Origin: Candidatus Baltobacteraceae bacterium
GTDB lineage: Bacteria > Vulcanimicrobiota > Vulcanimicrobiia > Vulcanimicrobiales > Vulcanimicrobiaceae
DNA: 64,000 nucleotides
Direction of reading: 5' to 3'
NCBI GenBank assembly: GCA_035502855.1
Contig: DATJTX010000015.1
Coordinates: forward strand, 16,569 to 80,568
This document shows, piece by piece, positions 38,109-47,001 of the stretch. Under the pieces are notes generated by a model, which worked only from the letters and a program-made list of their open reading frames with translations, did no database searches and was not told the DNA's origin. Each line of letters starts with the position of its first letter. The stretch's first letter is position 1. The position numbers and the translations under genes were made by a program.

Positions 38109-39245
38109 ATGGCATACCCGATGGATCCCGCCCTGGTCGAGATCGAGCGCAAGGTCGAGGCCGGCACGCCGCTCTCGATGGAAGACGGGCTCACGCTCTA
38201 CCGCACGCGCGACATCCACAATCTCGGTCGGATCGCGCGCAGCGCCAAGGAACGCAAGAGCGGGAAGAATGTCTTCTACGTCCTCAACCGCTACATCAAC
38301 TCGACCAACGTGTGCTTTGCGAACTGCAAGTTCTGCTCGTTTGCGGCGGACGAGTTCAAGGAGCCCGAGCGCGTCTTTCGGATGACGGCCGATCAGGTCT
38401 GGACGAAGGCGATCGAGACCGGCACCAACTTCAACCAGCTCCACATCGTCGGCGGACACGATCCGCGCCAGCTCTCGCTCGATTACTGGCTGCCGCTGAT
38501 GCGCCGCTTCAAGGAAGCGCTGCCGCACGTGCAGCTCTCGCTCTTCACCGCCGCCGAGATCGAATACATGGCCAAGCGCCATCGCCTGAGCTTCCCCGAT
38601 ATCATCGCAGCGCTCAAAGAAGCCGGCTTGGACAACGTCAACGGCGGTGCAGCCGAAATCTTGGGTGAGCCGACCCGCTCGAAAATCTGCGCCAATAAAG
38701 TCTCGGGCGAAAACTGGTTGGTGATCCACGAAGAACTGCACCGCCAGGGGATCGCCTCGAACGCGACCATCCTCTACGGGCACGTCGAATCGCTCGAAGA
38801 CCGCGTCGATCACTTCATCAAGCTGCGGGAATCGCAGGAACGCTCGCCGGGCTTCAACGCGTTCATTCCGCTCGCGTTTCATCCCGACGGCAACGAACTC
38901 TCGTACTGCGGCTGGACCAGCGGCCTCGACGATCTGCGCACGTTCGCGGTCGCGCGGCTGATGCTCAACAATTTCGACCACATCAAAGCCTACTGGATGA
39001 TCCAGGGTTTGAAAGTCTGCCAGGTGGCGCTCCACTACGGCGCCGACGACATGGACGGCACGCACGGGTCGACCGACGAGGAGATGATCTATCACTCGGC
39101 CGGCACGCAGTCGGGTCAATACGTCGACGACCGCGAGTTCCGCCGTCTGATCGAAGCCGCGGGCTACGTTCCGGTCCGCCGCAACAGCACCTACGAAACA
39201 TTCCCGTACGACTGGACGCCGCCGAAAGAACTGGTGACCGCGTAG
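38109..39245 (+). CDS. mqnE: Aminofutalosine synthase MqnE (radical SAM)
   Basis: Radical-SAM enzyme that adds the adenosyl radical to the enolpyruvyl benzoate made by MqnA, giving aminofutalosine in menaquinone synthesis. The 378-residue product has cluster cysteines 69, 73 and 76 in CFANCKFC, and the MqnE-type motifs HIVGGHDPRQ and LYGHVESLEDRVDHF. The C-terminal DDMDGTHGSTDEEMIYH is also characteristic. ATG 38121 is an alternative start. It is followed, after a duplicated leader and repeat, by mqnA and mqnC. Confidence 0.95.
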   Translation: MAYPMDPALVEIERKVEAGTPLSMEDGLTLYRTRDIHNLGRIARSAKERKSGKNVFYVLNRYINSTNVCFANCKFCSFAADEFKEPERVFRMTADQVWTKAIETGTNFNQLHIVGGHDPRQLSLDYWLPLMRRFKEALPHVQLSLFTAAEIEYMAKRHRLSFPDIIAALKEAGLDNVNGGAAEILGEPTRSKICANKVSGENWLVIHEELHRQGIASNATILYGHVESLEDRVDHFIKLRESQERSPGFNAFIPLAFHPDGNELSYCGWTSGLDDLRTFAVARLMLNNFDHIKAYWMIQGLKVCQVALHYGADDMDGTHGSTDEEMIYHSAGTQSGQYVDDREFRRLIEAAGYVPVRRNSTYETFPYDWTPPKELVTA

Positions 39246-39314
39246 ATGAGTTTGCGCTGCGGTCGTCCTTCGACTACACTCGCTGCGCTCGTTACGCTCA
39301 GGATGACAAGATGA
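39246..39314 (+). CDS. 22-codon leader ORF duplicating the MqnA start
   Basis: ATG 39246 directly follows the mqnE stop and encodes MSLRCGRPSTTLAALVTLRMTR, ending in TGA at 39312-39314, which overlaps the mqnA ATG in the form ATGA. Its first seven residues equal those of MqnA, though the codons differ at several third positions. The rest is encoded by a dispersed repeat. It may be the old mqnA start displaced by the repeat and kept as a coupling leader. Translation is not proven. Confidence 0.5.
   Translation: MSLRCGRPSTTLAALVTLRMTR
39266..39308 (+). repeat. Dispersed repeat, long form, at the mqnA start
   Basis: Begins TCCTTCGAC and ends GCTCAGGATGACA, the same ends as the inverted short copy at 11425-11448, with a longer centre. 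Its AGGA is seven to eight bases before the mqnA ATG. It lies between two copies of the MSLRCGR-coding segment. Confidence 0.75.
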
Positions 39315-40147
39315 GCTTACGTTGCGGTAGGATAGTGTACACGAACGATTTGCCGGTCTACACGGCCTTCGATGCGGGCGTCATCGACTATCCGGGGACG
39401 CTGCATGCCGACGTGCCGGCGCGCCTGAACGCGATGCTGATCGGCGGCGACCTCGACTTGAGTCCGGTCAGCGCGTTCGCCTGGGCGCAACATGCCCAGG
39501 AGCTGGTGCTGCTCCCCGATCTGTGCATCGGCGCGCGCGACGAGGTGGTGTCGGTGGTCCTGGTTTCGCAAACGCCTCCCGCGCTGCTCGGCGGCGTCGA
39601 GGTTGCGCTCACCAGCGAGTCGGCCAGCGGACGCAATTTGTTGCGGGTCTTGCTCGAGCGGCGCTATGGAGTGCAGCCGCGATATGCCGACGAGGCCCTT
39701 CCGTTGGAAGTCGCCGCGTCCGGTCGTCCGGCGCTGCTCATCGGCGACTCGGCGATCGACGCGCTCGAACGCTTCCCGCGCGAGCACGTCTACGACCTGG
39801 GAACGCTGTGGCATGAGTGGACCGGACAGCAAACCGTCTTCGCCGTTTGGGCGGCGCGCCGTGACGCGTACGAGCGTGATCCCGAGGCGATTCGAGCCTG
39901 CATGCACGCGCTGACCGATAGCTACACCTGGTCGCGTTCGCACATGAGTGAGGTGATCGCCACGGCGCAGCGGACCAAAGCGCGCCCACCCGGATTCTAC
40001 GAAGCCTATTACGGCAAATTGAACTTCACGTTCCACTCGGCCGCTCAGAGCGGTCTGAGCGCGTTTTGTCGCGAGCTGCACGCGATCGGAGCGATCCCGT
40101 CGGTTCCGCATTCGCTTCCGGAGGTCATCGGTGTCGTCTCTCGCTAG
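39311..40147 (+). CDS. mqnA: Chorismate dehydratase MqnA
   Basis: Converts chorismate to 3-enolpyruvyl benzoate, the first step of the futalosine pathway. The 278-residue product starts MSLRCGRIVYTNDLPVYTAF and has the periplasmic-binding-protein-like fold of the family, with GGDLDLSPVSAFAWAQHA near 48 and ALTSESASGRNLLRVLL near 98. There is no signal peptide. ATG 39311 uses AGGA from the inserted repeat. The end overlaps mqnC by 17 bp. Confidence 0.92.
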   Translation: MSLRCGRIVYTNDLPVYTAFDAGVIDYPGTLHADVPARLNAMLIGGDLDLSPVSAFAWAQHAQELVLLPDLCIGARDEVVSVVLVSQTPPALLGGVEVALTSESASGRNLLRVLLERRYGVQPRYADEALPLEVAASGRPALLIGDSAIDALERFPREHVYDLGTLWHEWTGQQTVFAVWAARRDAYERDPEAIRACMHALTDSYTWSRSHMSEVIATAQRTKARPPGFYEAYYGKLNFTFHSAAQSGLSAFCRELHAIGAIPSVPHSLPEVIGVVSR

Positions 40148-41216
40148 TCTGCTCGAGCACGCCGCAGCCGGCGGCCGCCTTTCATTTGACGAAGGGCTGC
40201 GGCTCTACCGTGAAGCCGACTTGCACGAATTGGGTATGGCTGCGCACGCGCGCCGGATGCAGCTCCACGCGCCCGACGTCGTGACCTACGTGATCGACAC
40301 GACGATCGATTACACCAACGTCTGCAACGTCCATTGCACCTTCTGCGCGTTCTTCCGGCCCGAACATCACAAAGAAGGCCGCACGCTCTCGCACGAGCAG
40401 GTGCTCGCGCGCGTGAAATACGCGGCCGATCAGGGCGCGACGCAGATCATGATCCAAGGCGGCGTGAATCCCGATCTACCGCTGAGCTGGTACGAAGAAC
40501 TCTTCATCTGCGTGCGGACCGAGTTTCCGAACGTGGATATTCATTCGCTCTCGGTCTCCGAGATCACGGGCCTTGCGAAAGTCGAGGGAATGACGCCTCG
40601 CGCCGTGCTCGAGCGATTGAAGGCCGCCGGGCTGAAGTCGCTTCCGGGCGCGGGAGCCGAAATTCTCGTCGAGCGCGTACGCAAGCGGATTTCGGCGCGC
40701 AAGGTGACGCCCGCCGAATGGCTCGACGTGATGCGTCAGGCGCACCATCTCGGCATGCCGACCACTGCGACGATGATGTACGGCTCGATCGAGACCGATG
40801 AAGAACGTATCGAGCATATGCATGTACTTCGCGACCTGCAAGATGAGACAGGCGGCTTCACCGCCTTCATTCCGTGGTTCTACGTGCCGTTCAAGACGCC
40901 GCTGCGCGGAAAGGAAGCGACGGCGCTCGAGTACTTGCGTGTGCTCGCGATCTCGCGCCTCTATCTAGACAACTTCGCCCACCTTCAAGCATCCTGGCTC
41001 ACGCCGGGCCTGAAGATGGGGCAGCTCGCTCTCTTTTACGGGTGCGACGATATGGGCGGCGTGATCATCGAGGATCGCGTGGTTCGCGACGCGGGAGCAA
41101 CCAACGAAGCGACCCGGCGCGACCTCGAGCAGGCCGTTATCGGTGCGGGCTTCCGCCCGGTCATTCGCGACACGTATTGGAACGTGCGTCGCGATATGGC
41201 CCTCGCGACGGCTTAG
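40131..41216 (+). CDS. mqnC: Dehypoxanthine futalosine cyclase MqnC (radical SAM)
   Basis: Radical-SAM enzyme that closes the second ring to give cyclic dehypoxanthinyl futalosine. The 361-residue product has cluster cysteines 65, 69 and 72 in CNVHCTFC, IMIQGGVNPDLPLSWYEEL near 105, and SLPGAGAEILVERVRKRISARK near 165. The start is GTG 40131, inside the end of mqnA. Its stop overlaps the convergent PAS gene by 4 bp. MqnB and MqnD are not in the window. Confidence 0.95.
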   Translation: MSSLASLLEHAAAGGRLSFDEGLRLYREADLHELGMAAHARRMQLHAPDVVTYVIDTTIDYTNVCNVHCTFCAFFRPEHHKEGRTLSHEQVLARVKYAADQGATQIMIQGGVNPDLPLSWYEELFICVRTEFPNVDIHSLSVSEITGLAKVEGMTPRAVLERLKAAGLKSLPGAGAEILVERVRKRISARKVTPAEWLDVMRQAHHLGMPTTATMMYGSIETDEERIEHMHVLRDLQDETGGFTAFIPWFYVPFKTPLRGKEATALEYLRVLAISRLYLDNFAHLQASWLTPGLKMGQLALFYGCDDMGGVIIEDRVVRDAGATNEATRRDLEQAVIGAGFRPVIRDTYWNVRRDMALATA

Positions 41217-43006
41217 CGCGCATCGAGCGCAGCCTCGATCGAAAAACGAAGCGCCGTCAACGCGAGCGAATCCATCGTGTATGCCCACGTGACTCGAGCG
41301 GCACGTCCGCGATATGCAAAGGTCGCCGAGCGCGCGCGTTCGTCGATCCGCACCGGGCCGTACGCATCCGTATCCCCGATGACCAGCGAGGCTTCGAAGG
41401 TCCGGCGCAGCAGAGCGCGCAGAGCCTCGAGCCGTTCGCCGGCATCGGTCGCGCGCTCCACGGCCGGCAACATCACCGCCAGATTGACCAACCGCGAGTG
41501 CGCGCTCCGTTCCGCGTTCGCCGCGTGCGCCGAGAGCACGCGCTCTTGCGTGAGGATCGCCTCCAACCGGCTCTCGTTGCGGACCGGGCGTGCGCTCATC
41601 TGAATCAGCTCCGGTCCGTCATCGCCCGACGCGGCGTACGTTGCGATCACCATCTCGCCGCGCTCGAGCTGCGTGCGGACGTTCCGCGCATCTTCGTCGT
41701 GACCGCCCCACAGCGAAAGCAGATGATAGTGCCCGCGTTTCGACGCCGCCTCGTTCTCGTACGAGATCGAAAGGCCGCCGGCGGCGTCGGGTTCGTAGAT
41801 CACGATCGGCGTGGAGGCTTGTTCGGTAGCTGCGAACAGCAGCGAAAGCTGATTCGACGACCGTCGCCGCGCGCTGATGTCGCGCCCGACCAGCAAGCGT
41901 AAATGCCGTCCGTGTCGCGTGGTAAAGGGACGATCGACGAATTCGATCCAAAATTCGCCGCCGTCTTTTCCCGCGACCAAGGCCTCGCGTTCGTTCGTGC
42001 GCCGCTCCTGGATCTCGCCGCGAATCGACTCCATGAGCGAGGGTGGGTTGTTGGGCGAAAAGAGCACGGCATAGGGTTGGCCGGTCAGCTCGTCTTCTCG
42101 ATATCCGGTCGCGTCCAGGAACGAGCGATTCACATAGAGGATCTTCGGGCCGCCTTGGTCGAGCGGTGTGTCGTCGCTAACCACGATGAAGTCGCTGGCT
42201 TGGGCGATGCCCTCAGAGAGCAGGCTCATCGCATCCTGCGCGGCGCGCCGTTCGGTGGTGTCGTGAATCGTTATCGCGCAGTGGATGATCGGCGATTCGA
42301 GCGGATGCGCGCTCATGTCTGCCCAGAACGAGCTGCCGTCTTTGCGATAGAGCTGTACTTCGCCGACGACGGGCTCGCCTCGCAGCAGCGCCTCGGCGCG
42401 CGCACCGATCAAGACGCGATCCGTTCCCTCGCCGAAGAGCCGCGGATAGATTCCGCTTGCGAGGTTATCCGCGGTGTATCCCGTCATTCGAAAAAATGCG
42501 GGATTCGCGTACACAACCGGCGGAGAGAGCGGGTTTTGGCCGCGTAGGCGCACGATGAAGACGCCGTCGGGCTCGTTGTCGATCGTCGCGCTCAAGAGGC
42601 GTGCAAAGTGCTCGTGCTCTTTACGGCGGTCGATGACGTGCGTCGCGCAGACGAAGCGTAGCGCACCGTTCGGTGCCGGCGCGAGCGGTTGTACCACGCA
42701 CTCGATCCAATACGCCGATCCGTCCTGGTTGACGAGTTCGATCTCGAACGGAGAGGGGTCCGCACTCTCGGCGCGGCTGCGGGCAACATCGACAAGACGT
42801 ACGTTGTCGCCGAGCATGAGAAAGGTCGGCGTTCCGCCCAGCAGCTCATCACGATCGACCTTCGTTCGGGCGACGACCGCATCGTTCACCCACTCATAAC
42901 GCGGATAGCGCTCGCCCGACTCCCAGCGGAAAACGGCAAACCCGTACTCGGCGAGGCGCGCCGCCGCGTCGAGGATTTCGAGGTAGTTTTCCTTTTCGAT
43001 CCGCAA
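41213..43006 (-). CDS. Multi-PAS sensor protein without a recognisable output domain
   Basis: A 597-residue soluble protein with three clear PAS/PAC units: about 5-125 (ending ECVVQPLAPAPNGALRFVCATHVIDRRKE), 130-250 (VYANPAFFRMTGYTADNLASGIYPRLFGEGTD) and 255-370 (ILYVNRSFLDATGYREDELTGQPYAVLFSPNNPP). A fourth PAS-like segment follows, then helices. I see no kinase His box, HATPase, GGDEF, EAL or HTH domain. The last 70 residues are unassigned. The start is TTG 43006; the frame upstream lies inside mnmA. It may act through protein contacts. Confidence 0.72.
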   Translation of the reverse strand: MRIEKENYLEILDAAARLAEYGFAVFRWESGERYPRYEWVNDAVVARTKVDRDELLGGTPTFLMLGDNVRLVDVARSRAESADPSPFEIELVNQDGSAYWIECVVQPLAPAPNGALRFVCATHVIDRRKEHEHFARLLSATIDNEPDGVFIVRLRGQNPLSPPVVYANPAFFRMTGYTADNLASGIYPRLFGEGTDRVLIGARAEALLRGEPVVGEVQLYRKDGSSFWADMSAHPLESPIIHCAITIHDTTERRAAQDAMSLLSEGIAQASDFIVVSDDTPLDQGGPKILYVNRSFLDATGYREDELTGQPYAVLFSPNNPPSLMESIRGEIQERRTNEREALVAGKDGGEFWIEFVDRPFTTRHGRHLRLLVGRDISARRRSSNQLSLLFAATEQASTPIVIYEPDAAGGLSISYENEAASKRGHYHLLSLWGGHDEDARNVRTQLERGEMVIATYAASGDDGPELIQMSARPVRNESRLEAILTQERVLSAHAANAERSAHSRLVNLAVMLPAVERATDAGERLEALRALLRRTFEASLVIGDTDAYGPVRIDERARSATFAYRGRAARVTWAYTMDSLALTALRFSIEAALDAR

Positions 43007-43023
43007 ATTGACCTGAATACACG

Positions 43024-44112
43024 TTAGACCACGCTCCGGATCGTTCCCGCGCCCAGCACCTCGTCGGCGTCGTCCAGAAAAGCCACCAGCTGTCCCGGAG
43101 TTACGGCACGTACCGGCTGCTCGAACGCAAGCGACAGCGAGCCGTCCGCCTCGACGGTGGCGCGCGCGGCGGCGGGGGTCGCGCGATAACGCACCATCAC
43201 GCGCACGGCGGTGGGACCGCCGGCGAAGCGCTCGGGGCGAATCAGGTTCACGTCTTCGGCGCGCAGCCCATTTGCAAACAGCTCGTCCTCTCGGCCGATG
43301 ACGATCGTATTGCTCTCCGGTTCGATCCGCGTAACGTATCGCGCGCCGTCGCTTCCTGCCGGGAGCCGGGCGCGCTGACCGATGGTGTAGTTCGCGATCC
43401 CGGCGTGCGCGCCAAGGATAGCACCGCTCTCGTCGCGGATCGGTCCCTCGCGATTCATCTGCGGCCGCAGCCTCTCCAAGACATCGCGGTAATCGCCGCC
43501 TTCGACGAAGCAAATGTCCTGCGATTCGCTCTTCTCGTGAACGGGCAGTCCCAGCCGCCTTGCGTGCTCGCGCGTTTGTGCCTTTTCCATCGTTCCCACC
43601 GGGAGCAACAAACGACGAAGCTGTTCGCGTGAGAGTTGCGCGAGAGCGTAAGACTGGTCTTTTGCGCTTGCCGACCGGTAGAGATGGGGACCGTCCTGCG
43701 CATGTTCGAGACGGCCGTAGTGCCCGGTCGCGACATACTGCGCCCCGAGCCGCTGCGCGTATTGCGCGAGCGTTCCGAGTTTGACGAAATTGTTGCACGA
43801 AACGCACGGATTCGGCGTTCGGCCGCGTGCGTAGTCGTCGACGAACCGGTCGATGACATGGCGGCGAAACGTTTCTTCGAAATTCAAGACGTAATGCGGG
43901 ATTCCGAGAACCGCGGCGCTGCGACGCGCGTCGTCGTAGTCGTCGACGCCGCAACAGCTCTTGGCGTGCGGCGCGCGCGTCGGCGTATACATCTTCATCG
44001 TGACGCCGACGACGTCATAGCCGGTCTCGACCAAGAGGCCGGCGGCCACCGCCGAGTCGACTCCGCCGCTCATTGCCGCGATAACCCGAGGAAGACTCTT
44101 AGTTTTGTTCAT
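43024..44112 (-). CDS. mnmA: tRNA 2-thiouridylase MnmA
   Basis: Thiolates U34 of tRNA Lys, Glu and Gln. The 362-residue product has the ATP-pyrophosphatase loop [13 protein letters not shown], the catalytic cysteine in [15 protein letters not shown] (C103) and the second in [14 protein letters not shown] near 200. The start ATG 44112 begins the family N terminus; the open frame farther upstream is not family-like. It diverges from the RodZ-like gene across 48 bp. The PAS gene follows 17 bp downstream. Confidence 0.95.
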   Translation of the reverse strand: MNKTKSLPRVIAAMSGGVDSAVAAGLLVETGYDVVGVTMKMYTPTRAPHAKSCCGVDDYDDARRSAAVLGIPHYVLNFEETFRRHVIDRFVDDYARGRTPNPCVSCNNFVKLGTLAQYAQRLGAQYVATGHYGRLEHAQDGPHLYRSASAKDQSYALAQLSREQLRRLLLPVGTMEKAQTREHARRLGLPVHEKSESQDICFVEGGDYRDVLERLRPQMNREGPIRDESGAILGAHAGIANYTIGQRARLPAGSDGARYVTRIEPESNTIVIGREDELFANGLRAEDVNLIRPERFAGGPTAVRVMVRYRATPAAARATVEADGSLSLAFEQPVRAVTPGQLVAFLDDADEVLGAGTIRSVV

Positions 44113-44160
44113 ATTCCGTTGCACAGGATAACAGGGGAAATGGACTAACTCAAAGCCCCA

Positions 44161-44970
44161 ATGCCAGCGCTGGGTGAGCGGTTTCGCGCCGCACGCGAGG
44201 CTCGCGGCCTCACGCTCTCGGACGTGGCCGAGCACATTCGTATCCGCTCGGTCTACCTCGCCGCTATCGAAGACGAGAGTTGGAGCGCGATCGGCGCTCC
44301 GGTGTACATTCGAGGCTTCTTGCGCACCTATGCGCGTTTCCTCGGCCTGGACTCCGAAGAGGTGGTCGCGGAGTTCAATAGCCAGGAATCGGCGCCTGCC
44401 GCCCCGGTCCCGGCCGCTCCCGGTTCGCCGCCCAAGACCACCTATCTGGCCGATGAGGAACCGGCGGCCCGATATCTCTCCCCGTTGATCTGGATCGCCT
44501 CGATCATCGCCGTCGTCTTGATCGCCGTCGTCGTCTACAACGAGGCGACGCTCCGTGCCCGGCAGACCGCAAGCGCGCTTCCTTCTAATACCGCGGCCGA
44601 ACTGGCGGCGAGCCCGGCCCAAGCCGCGACGCCCCCGGCACTGAGTGCTTCACCCGGTTCACTTCCGGGCGGGTCGCCGAGCACGTTGCCGAGCGCCTCG
44701 CCAAGCGCGTCGCCGACCGGGACGGCTGCGCCCGACGCACTTGCGACACTGGAGCTGCGTTTATCCGCTCCTTCTTGGCTTAGGGTGACGGTTGACGGGA
44801 ATGTTAGCATGGAGGGTACGTTTCCGGCCGGGACGGTTCGCCAGTTCCACGGAAAGATAGCGAGCCTGCGCATCGGCAATGCCGGCGGTGTCGAGGTCAT
44901 CGTCGACGGCAAGAGCTTGGGTCGGCTGGGCCCTTCCGGTGAGGTCGTCGAGCGCAGCTTCACGCTGTAA
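44161..44970 (+). CDS. RodZ-like protein (HTH, membrane segment, DUF4115)
   Basis: Cell-shape scaffold of the RodZ type, 269 residues. A cytoplasmic HTH_25 domain (1-70; [36 protein letters not shown]) precedes one membrane helix (about 105-125; [18 protein letters not shown]). A Ser/Pro/Ala-rich linker (about 138-195) leads to a C-terminal DUF4115 beta-domain ([33 protein letters not shown]). It is followed by yajQ. No strong ribosome-binding site. Confidence 0.87.
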   Translation: MPALGERFRAAREARGLTLSDVAEHIRIRSVYLAAIEDESWSAIGAPVYIRGFLRTYARFLGLDSEEVVAEFNSQESAPAAPVPAAPGSPPKTTYLADEEPAARYLSPLIWIASIIAVVLIAVVVYNEATLRARQTASALPSNTAAELAASPAQAATPPALSASPGSLPGGSPSTLPSASPSASPTGTAAPDALATLELRLSAPSWLRVTVDGNVSMEGTFPAGTVRQFHGKIASLRIGNAGGVEVIVDGKSLGRLGPSGEVVERSFTL

Positions 44971-44990
44971 CCTAGAGCAAAGGAACACCA

Positions 44991-45482
44991 GTGCCGAGCG
45001 ATTCCTCGTTCGATATCGTGTCGCGCATCGATCAGCAAGAGCTGGACAATGCGCTCAACCAAGCACGCCGTGAAATCGAAAACAGGTTCGATTTCAAGCA
45101 TTCCAAAACGTCGATCGAAAGCGACGGTAAGAAGATCACGATCGTTTCCGATGACGAGATGAAGATGCGCAACGTCATCGACGTCCTTCAAAGCAAAGCG
45201 GTCAAGCGCGGGATCGACATCAAAGCCTTTGACATCGGTGAGCTTGAACCGGCCGCGAGTGGAACCGTACGCCGCGTCATCACGCTGCGCAGCGGCATCC
45301 CCAAGGATAAGAGCAAGGCGCTGATGGAGCGGATCAAGGCGCTCAAAGTCAAGGTGAACGCGCAGTACCAAGACGAGCAGATTCGCGTCAGCGGCAAAAG
45401 CCGCGACGATTTGCAGAAGGTCATCGCGGATTTGAAGGCCATGGATTACGAGCTGCCGCTGCAGTTCGTAAATTATAGGTGA
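44991..45482 (+). CDS. YajQ family nucleotide-binding protein
   Basis: A 163-residue YajQ protein: two repeated beta-alpha-beta domains with SSFDIVSRIDQQELDNALNQARREIENRFDFK at the start and KSRDDLQKVIADLKAMDYELPLQFVNYR at the end, which are family hallmarks. Some members bind c-di-GMP and act as regulators; that is not shown here. The start is GTG 44991 with AAAGGAA upstream. It may share a transcript with the RodZ-like gene, 20 bp apart. Confidence 0.95.
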   Translation: MPSDSSFDIVSRIDQQELDNALNQARREIENRFDFKHSKTSIESDGKKITIVSDDEMKMRNVIDVLQSKAVKRGIDIKAFDIGELEPAASGTVRRVITLRSGIPKDKSKALMERIKALKVKVNAQYQDEQIRVSGKSRDDLQKVIADLKAMDYELPLQFVNYR

Positions 45483-45519
45483 GTATGTTTCGGCGCCCCC
45501 AGGGAAATCACGAACGGGC

Positions 45520-45540
45520 GTGCCGGCAGGATGCCGGCAC
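45520..45540 (+). repeat. Hairpin with AGGAT loop
   Basis: A perfect 8-bp stem GTGCCGGC with GCCGGCAC around AGGAT, just upstream of the second three-way junction. Its loop is the same as in 32224-32228 and 45554-45558. Confidence 0.7.
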
Positions 45541-45543
45541 AAT

Positions 45544-45584
45544 GGCCGAGCGCAGGATGCGCGACGGCGCCGTGCGCCGCGGCC
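45544..45584 (+). ncRNA. Candidate three-way-junction RNA element (copy 2)
   Basis: Outer stem GGCCG (45544-45548) with CGGCC (45580-45584). Inside, A, then GCGC-AGGAT-GCGC (45550-45562), GA, then CGGCGC-CGT-GCGCCG (45565-45579). The unpaired A, AGGAT and GA are identical to the copy at 32212-32256, while all three stems differ by paired changes. It lies in the 133-bp spacer between yajQ and rimO. Whether it acts as RNA or as a DNA repeat is unknown. Confidence 0.45.
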
Positions 45585-45615
45585 TAAGCGCGGGCTGGGC
45601 CGGAGCGCCTTTAAA

Positions 45616-47001
45616 ATGAGCAGCGTTTCTTTTGTCAGCTTAGGCTGCGCCAAAAACTTGGTCGACACCGAGGTGATGATCGCGAAGCTCGGTGCCGCGG
45701 GATACGAGCTCGTGCCCGAGTCGGACGGCGCCGACACGGTGGTGATAAACACGTGCGCGTTCATCGACCCGGCGAAGGCCGAGTCGACGCAGGTCATTCT
45801 CGAGCACGCGCAGCGTAAGCGCCGCGGTCAGCAACTCGTCGTTGCCGGGTGTCTGGCCCAGCGCTACGGCGAGCAGCTGCGCTCGCTCGTGCCGGAGATC
45901 GACGGAATCGTGGGCACCGGCGCGTATGCCGGCATCGTTGAATTGCTCGACGACGTGCGCGCCGGGATGCGGCCGATTCGACTCGCGTTCGAGGAGGAAC
46001 CGGAACACGACTTTCTCCCGCGGCTCGTGACGACGCCGCGCGCTACCGCGTATCTGAAGATAGCCGAAGGCTGCGATCACCCTTGTACGTTCTGCATCAT
46101 TCCGAAACTGCGCGGCAACTTCCGCAGCCGCAGCGAGGAGTCGATACTCAAGGAAGCGCGCGCACTGGCACAGGGCGGCGCGAAAGAATTGATCTTGATT
46201 GCGCAAGACACCTCGATGTACGGACGCGATCGAGGCGTACGCCGCGGCGGACTCGCACGTTTGTTGGAGTGTCTGCATGAGATCGACGGTGTCGAGTGGA
46301 TTCGGCTGCTCTATCTCTATCCGGCAACCGTCGACGGGGAGCTGATCGACGCGATGGCGGCGCTCCCGAAGGTGTGCAAGTACATGGACATGCCGCTGCA
46401 GCATGCGCATCCGGACGTCTTACGCGCGATGCTTCGCCCTTCGAACGGCGAGCGATATCTGGAGATCATCGACGATTTCCGTCGGCGCGTGCCGGGAATC
46501 ACGATGCGCTCGACCTTCATCGTCGGCTTCCCAGGCGAGACCGAGGAACACGTGGCATATCTCCAGGAGTGGATCGAGCGAGCGCAACTCGACCGGGTCG
46601 GGTTCTTCGAATACAGTGCGGAGGAAGGCACGCCCGGTGCAAAACTCGCCGGAAAGATACCGGCGCGTGAACGCCGCAAGCGGCTGGTGCGGCTGCGCGA
46701 AGCGCAGCGCATCGCCTCCGAACGCGCGCGAAGCAAACGGATCGGAAGCAGCGTTCGCGTGCTGACCGAAGAAGGGCGGCGTCTGCCCAAGAGCGATCCG
46801 TTCCGCGCCGCGCTCGGTATCTCCGACGTCTGGTTCGGGCGTTCGGAGGGAGAGGCGCCGGGCGTTGACGGCGGCGTCTACTTTTCCGGCGAAGCCGCAG
46901 TCGGCGATTTCACCGAGGTCATGCTGGATGGTCATGGGCCATTCGATTTCTACGGGCACGCGTGCGTGCGGGAGACGGTGAGAGGCCACTCGATTGGGTA
47001 G
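45616..47001 (+). CDS. rimO: Ribosomal protein S12 methylthiotransferase RimO
   Basis: Radical-SAM enzyme that methylthiolates Asp of ribosomal protein S12. The 461-residue product has the N-terminal cluster cysteines 11, 47 and 79, the radical-SAM CDHPCTFC cysteines at 153, 157 and 160, and a TRAM domain at the C terminus. YMDMPLQHAHPDVLRAMLR and FIVGFPGETEEHV are family motifs. ATG 45616 begins the typical VSFVSLGCAKNLVDTE. The end overlaps the LCP gene by 8 bp. Confidence 0.95.
   Translation: MSSVSFVSLGCAKNLVDTEVMIAKLGAAGYELVPESDGADTVVINTCAFIDPAKAESTQVILEHAQRKRRGQQLVVAGCLAQRYGEQLRSLVPEIDGIVGTGAYAGIVELLDDVRAGMRPIRLAFEEEPEHDFLPRLVTTPRATAYLKIAEGCDHPCTFCIIPKLRGNFRSRSEESILKEARALAQGGAKELILIAQDTSMYGRDRGVRRGGLARLLECLHEIDGVEWIRLLYLYPATVDGELIDAMAALPKVCKYMDMPLQHAHPDVLRAMLRPSNGERYLEIIDDFRRRVPGITMRSTFIVGFPGETEEHVAYLQEWIERAQLDRVGFFEYSAEEGTPGAKLAGKIPARERRKRLVRLREAQRIASERARSKRIGSSVRVLTEEGRRLPKSDPFRAALGISDVWFGRSEGEAPGVDGGVYFSGEAAVGDFTEVMLDGHGPFDFYGHACVRETVRGHSIG

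Noticed and set aside
43025..43954. Long N-terminal extension of the PAS protein
   Set aside because: The frame lies wholly inside mnmA on the same strand and has no PAS-like sequence.
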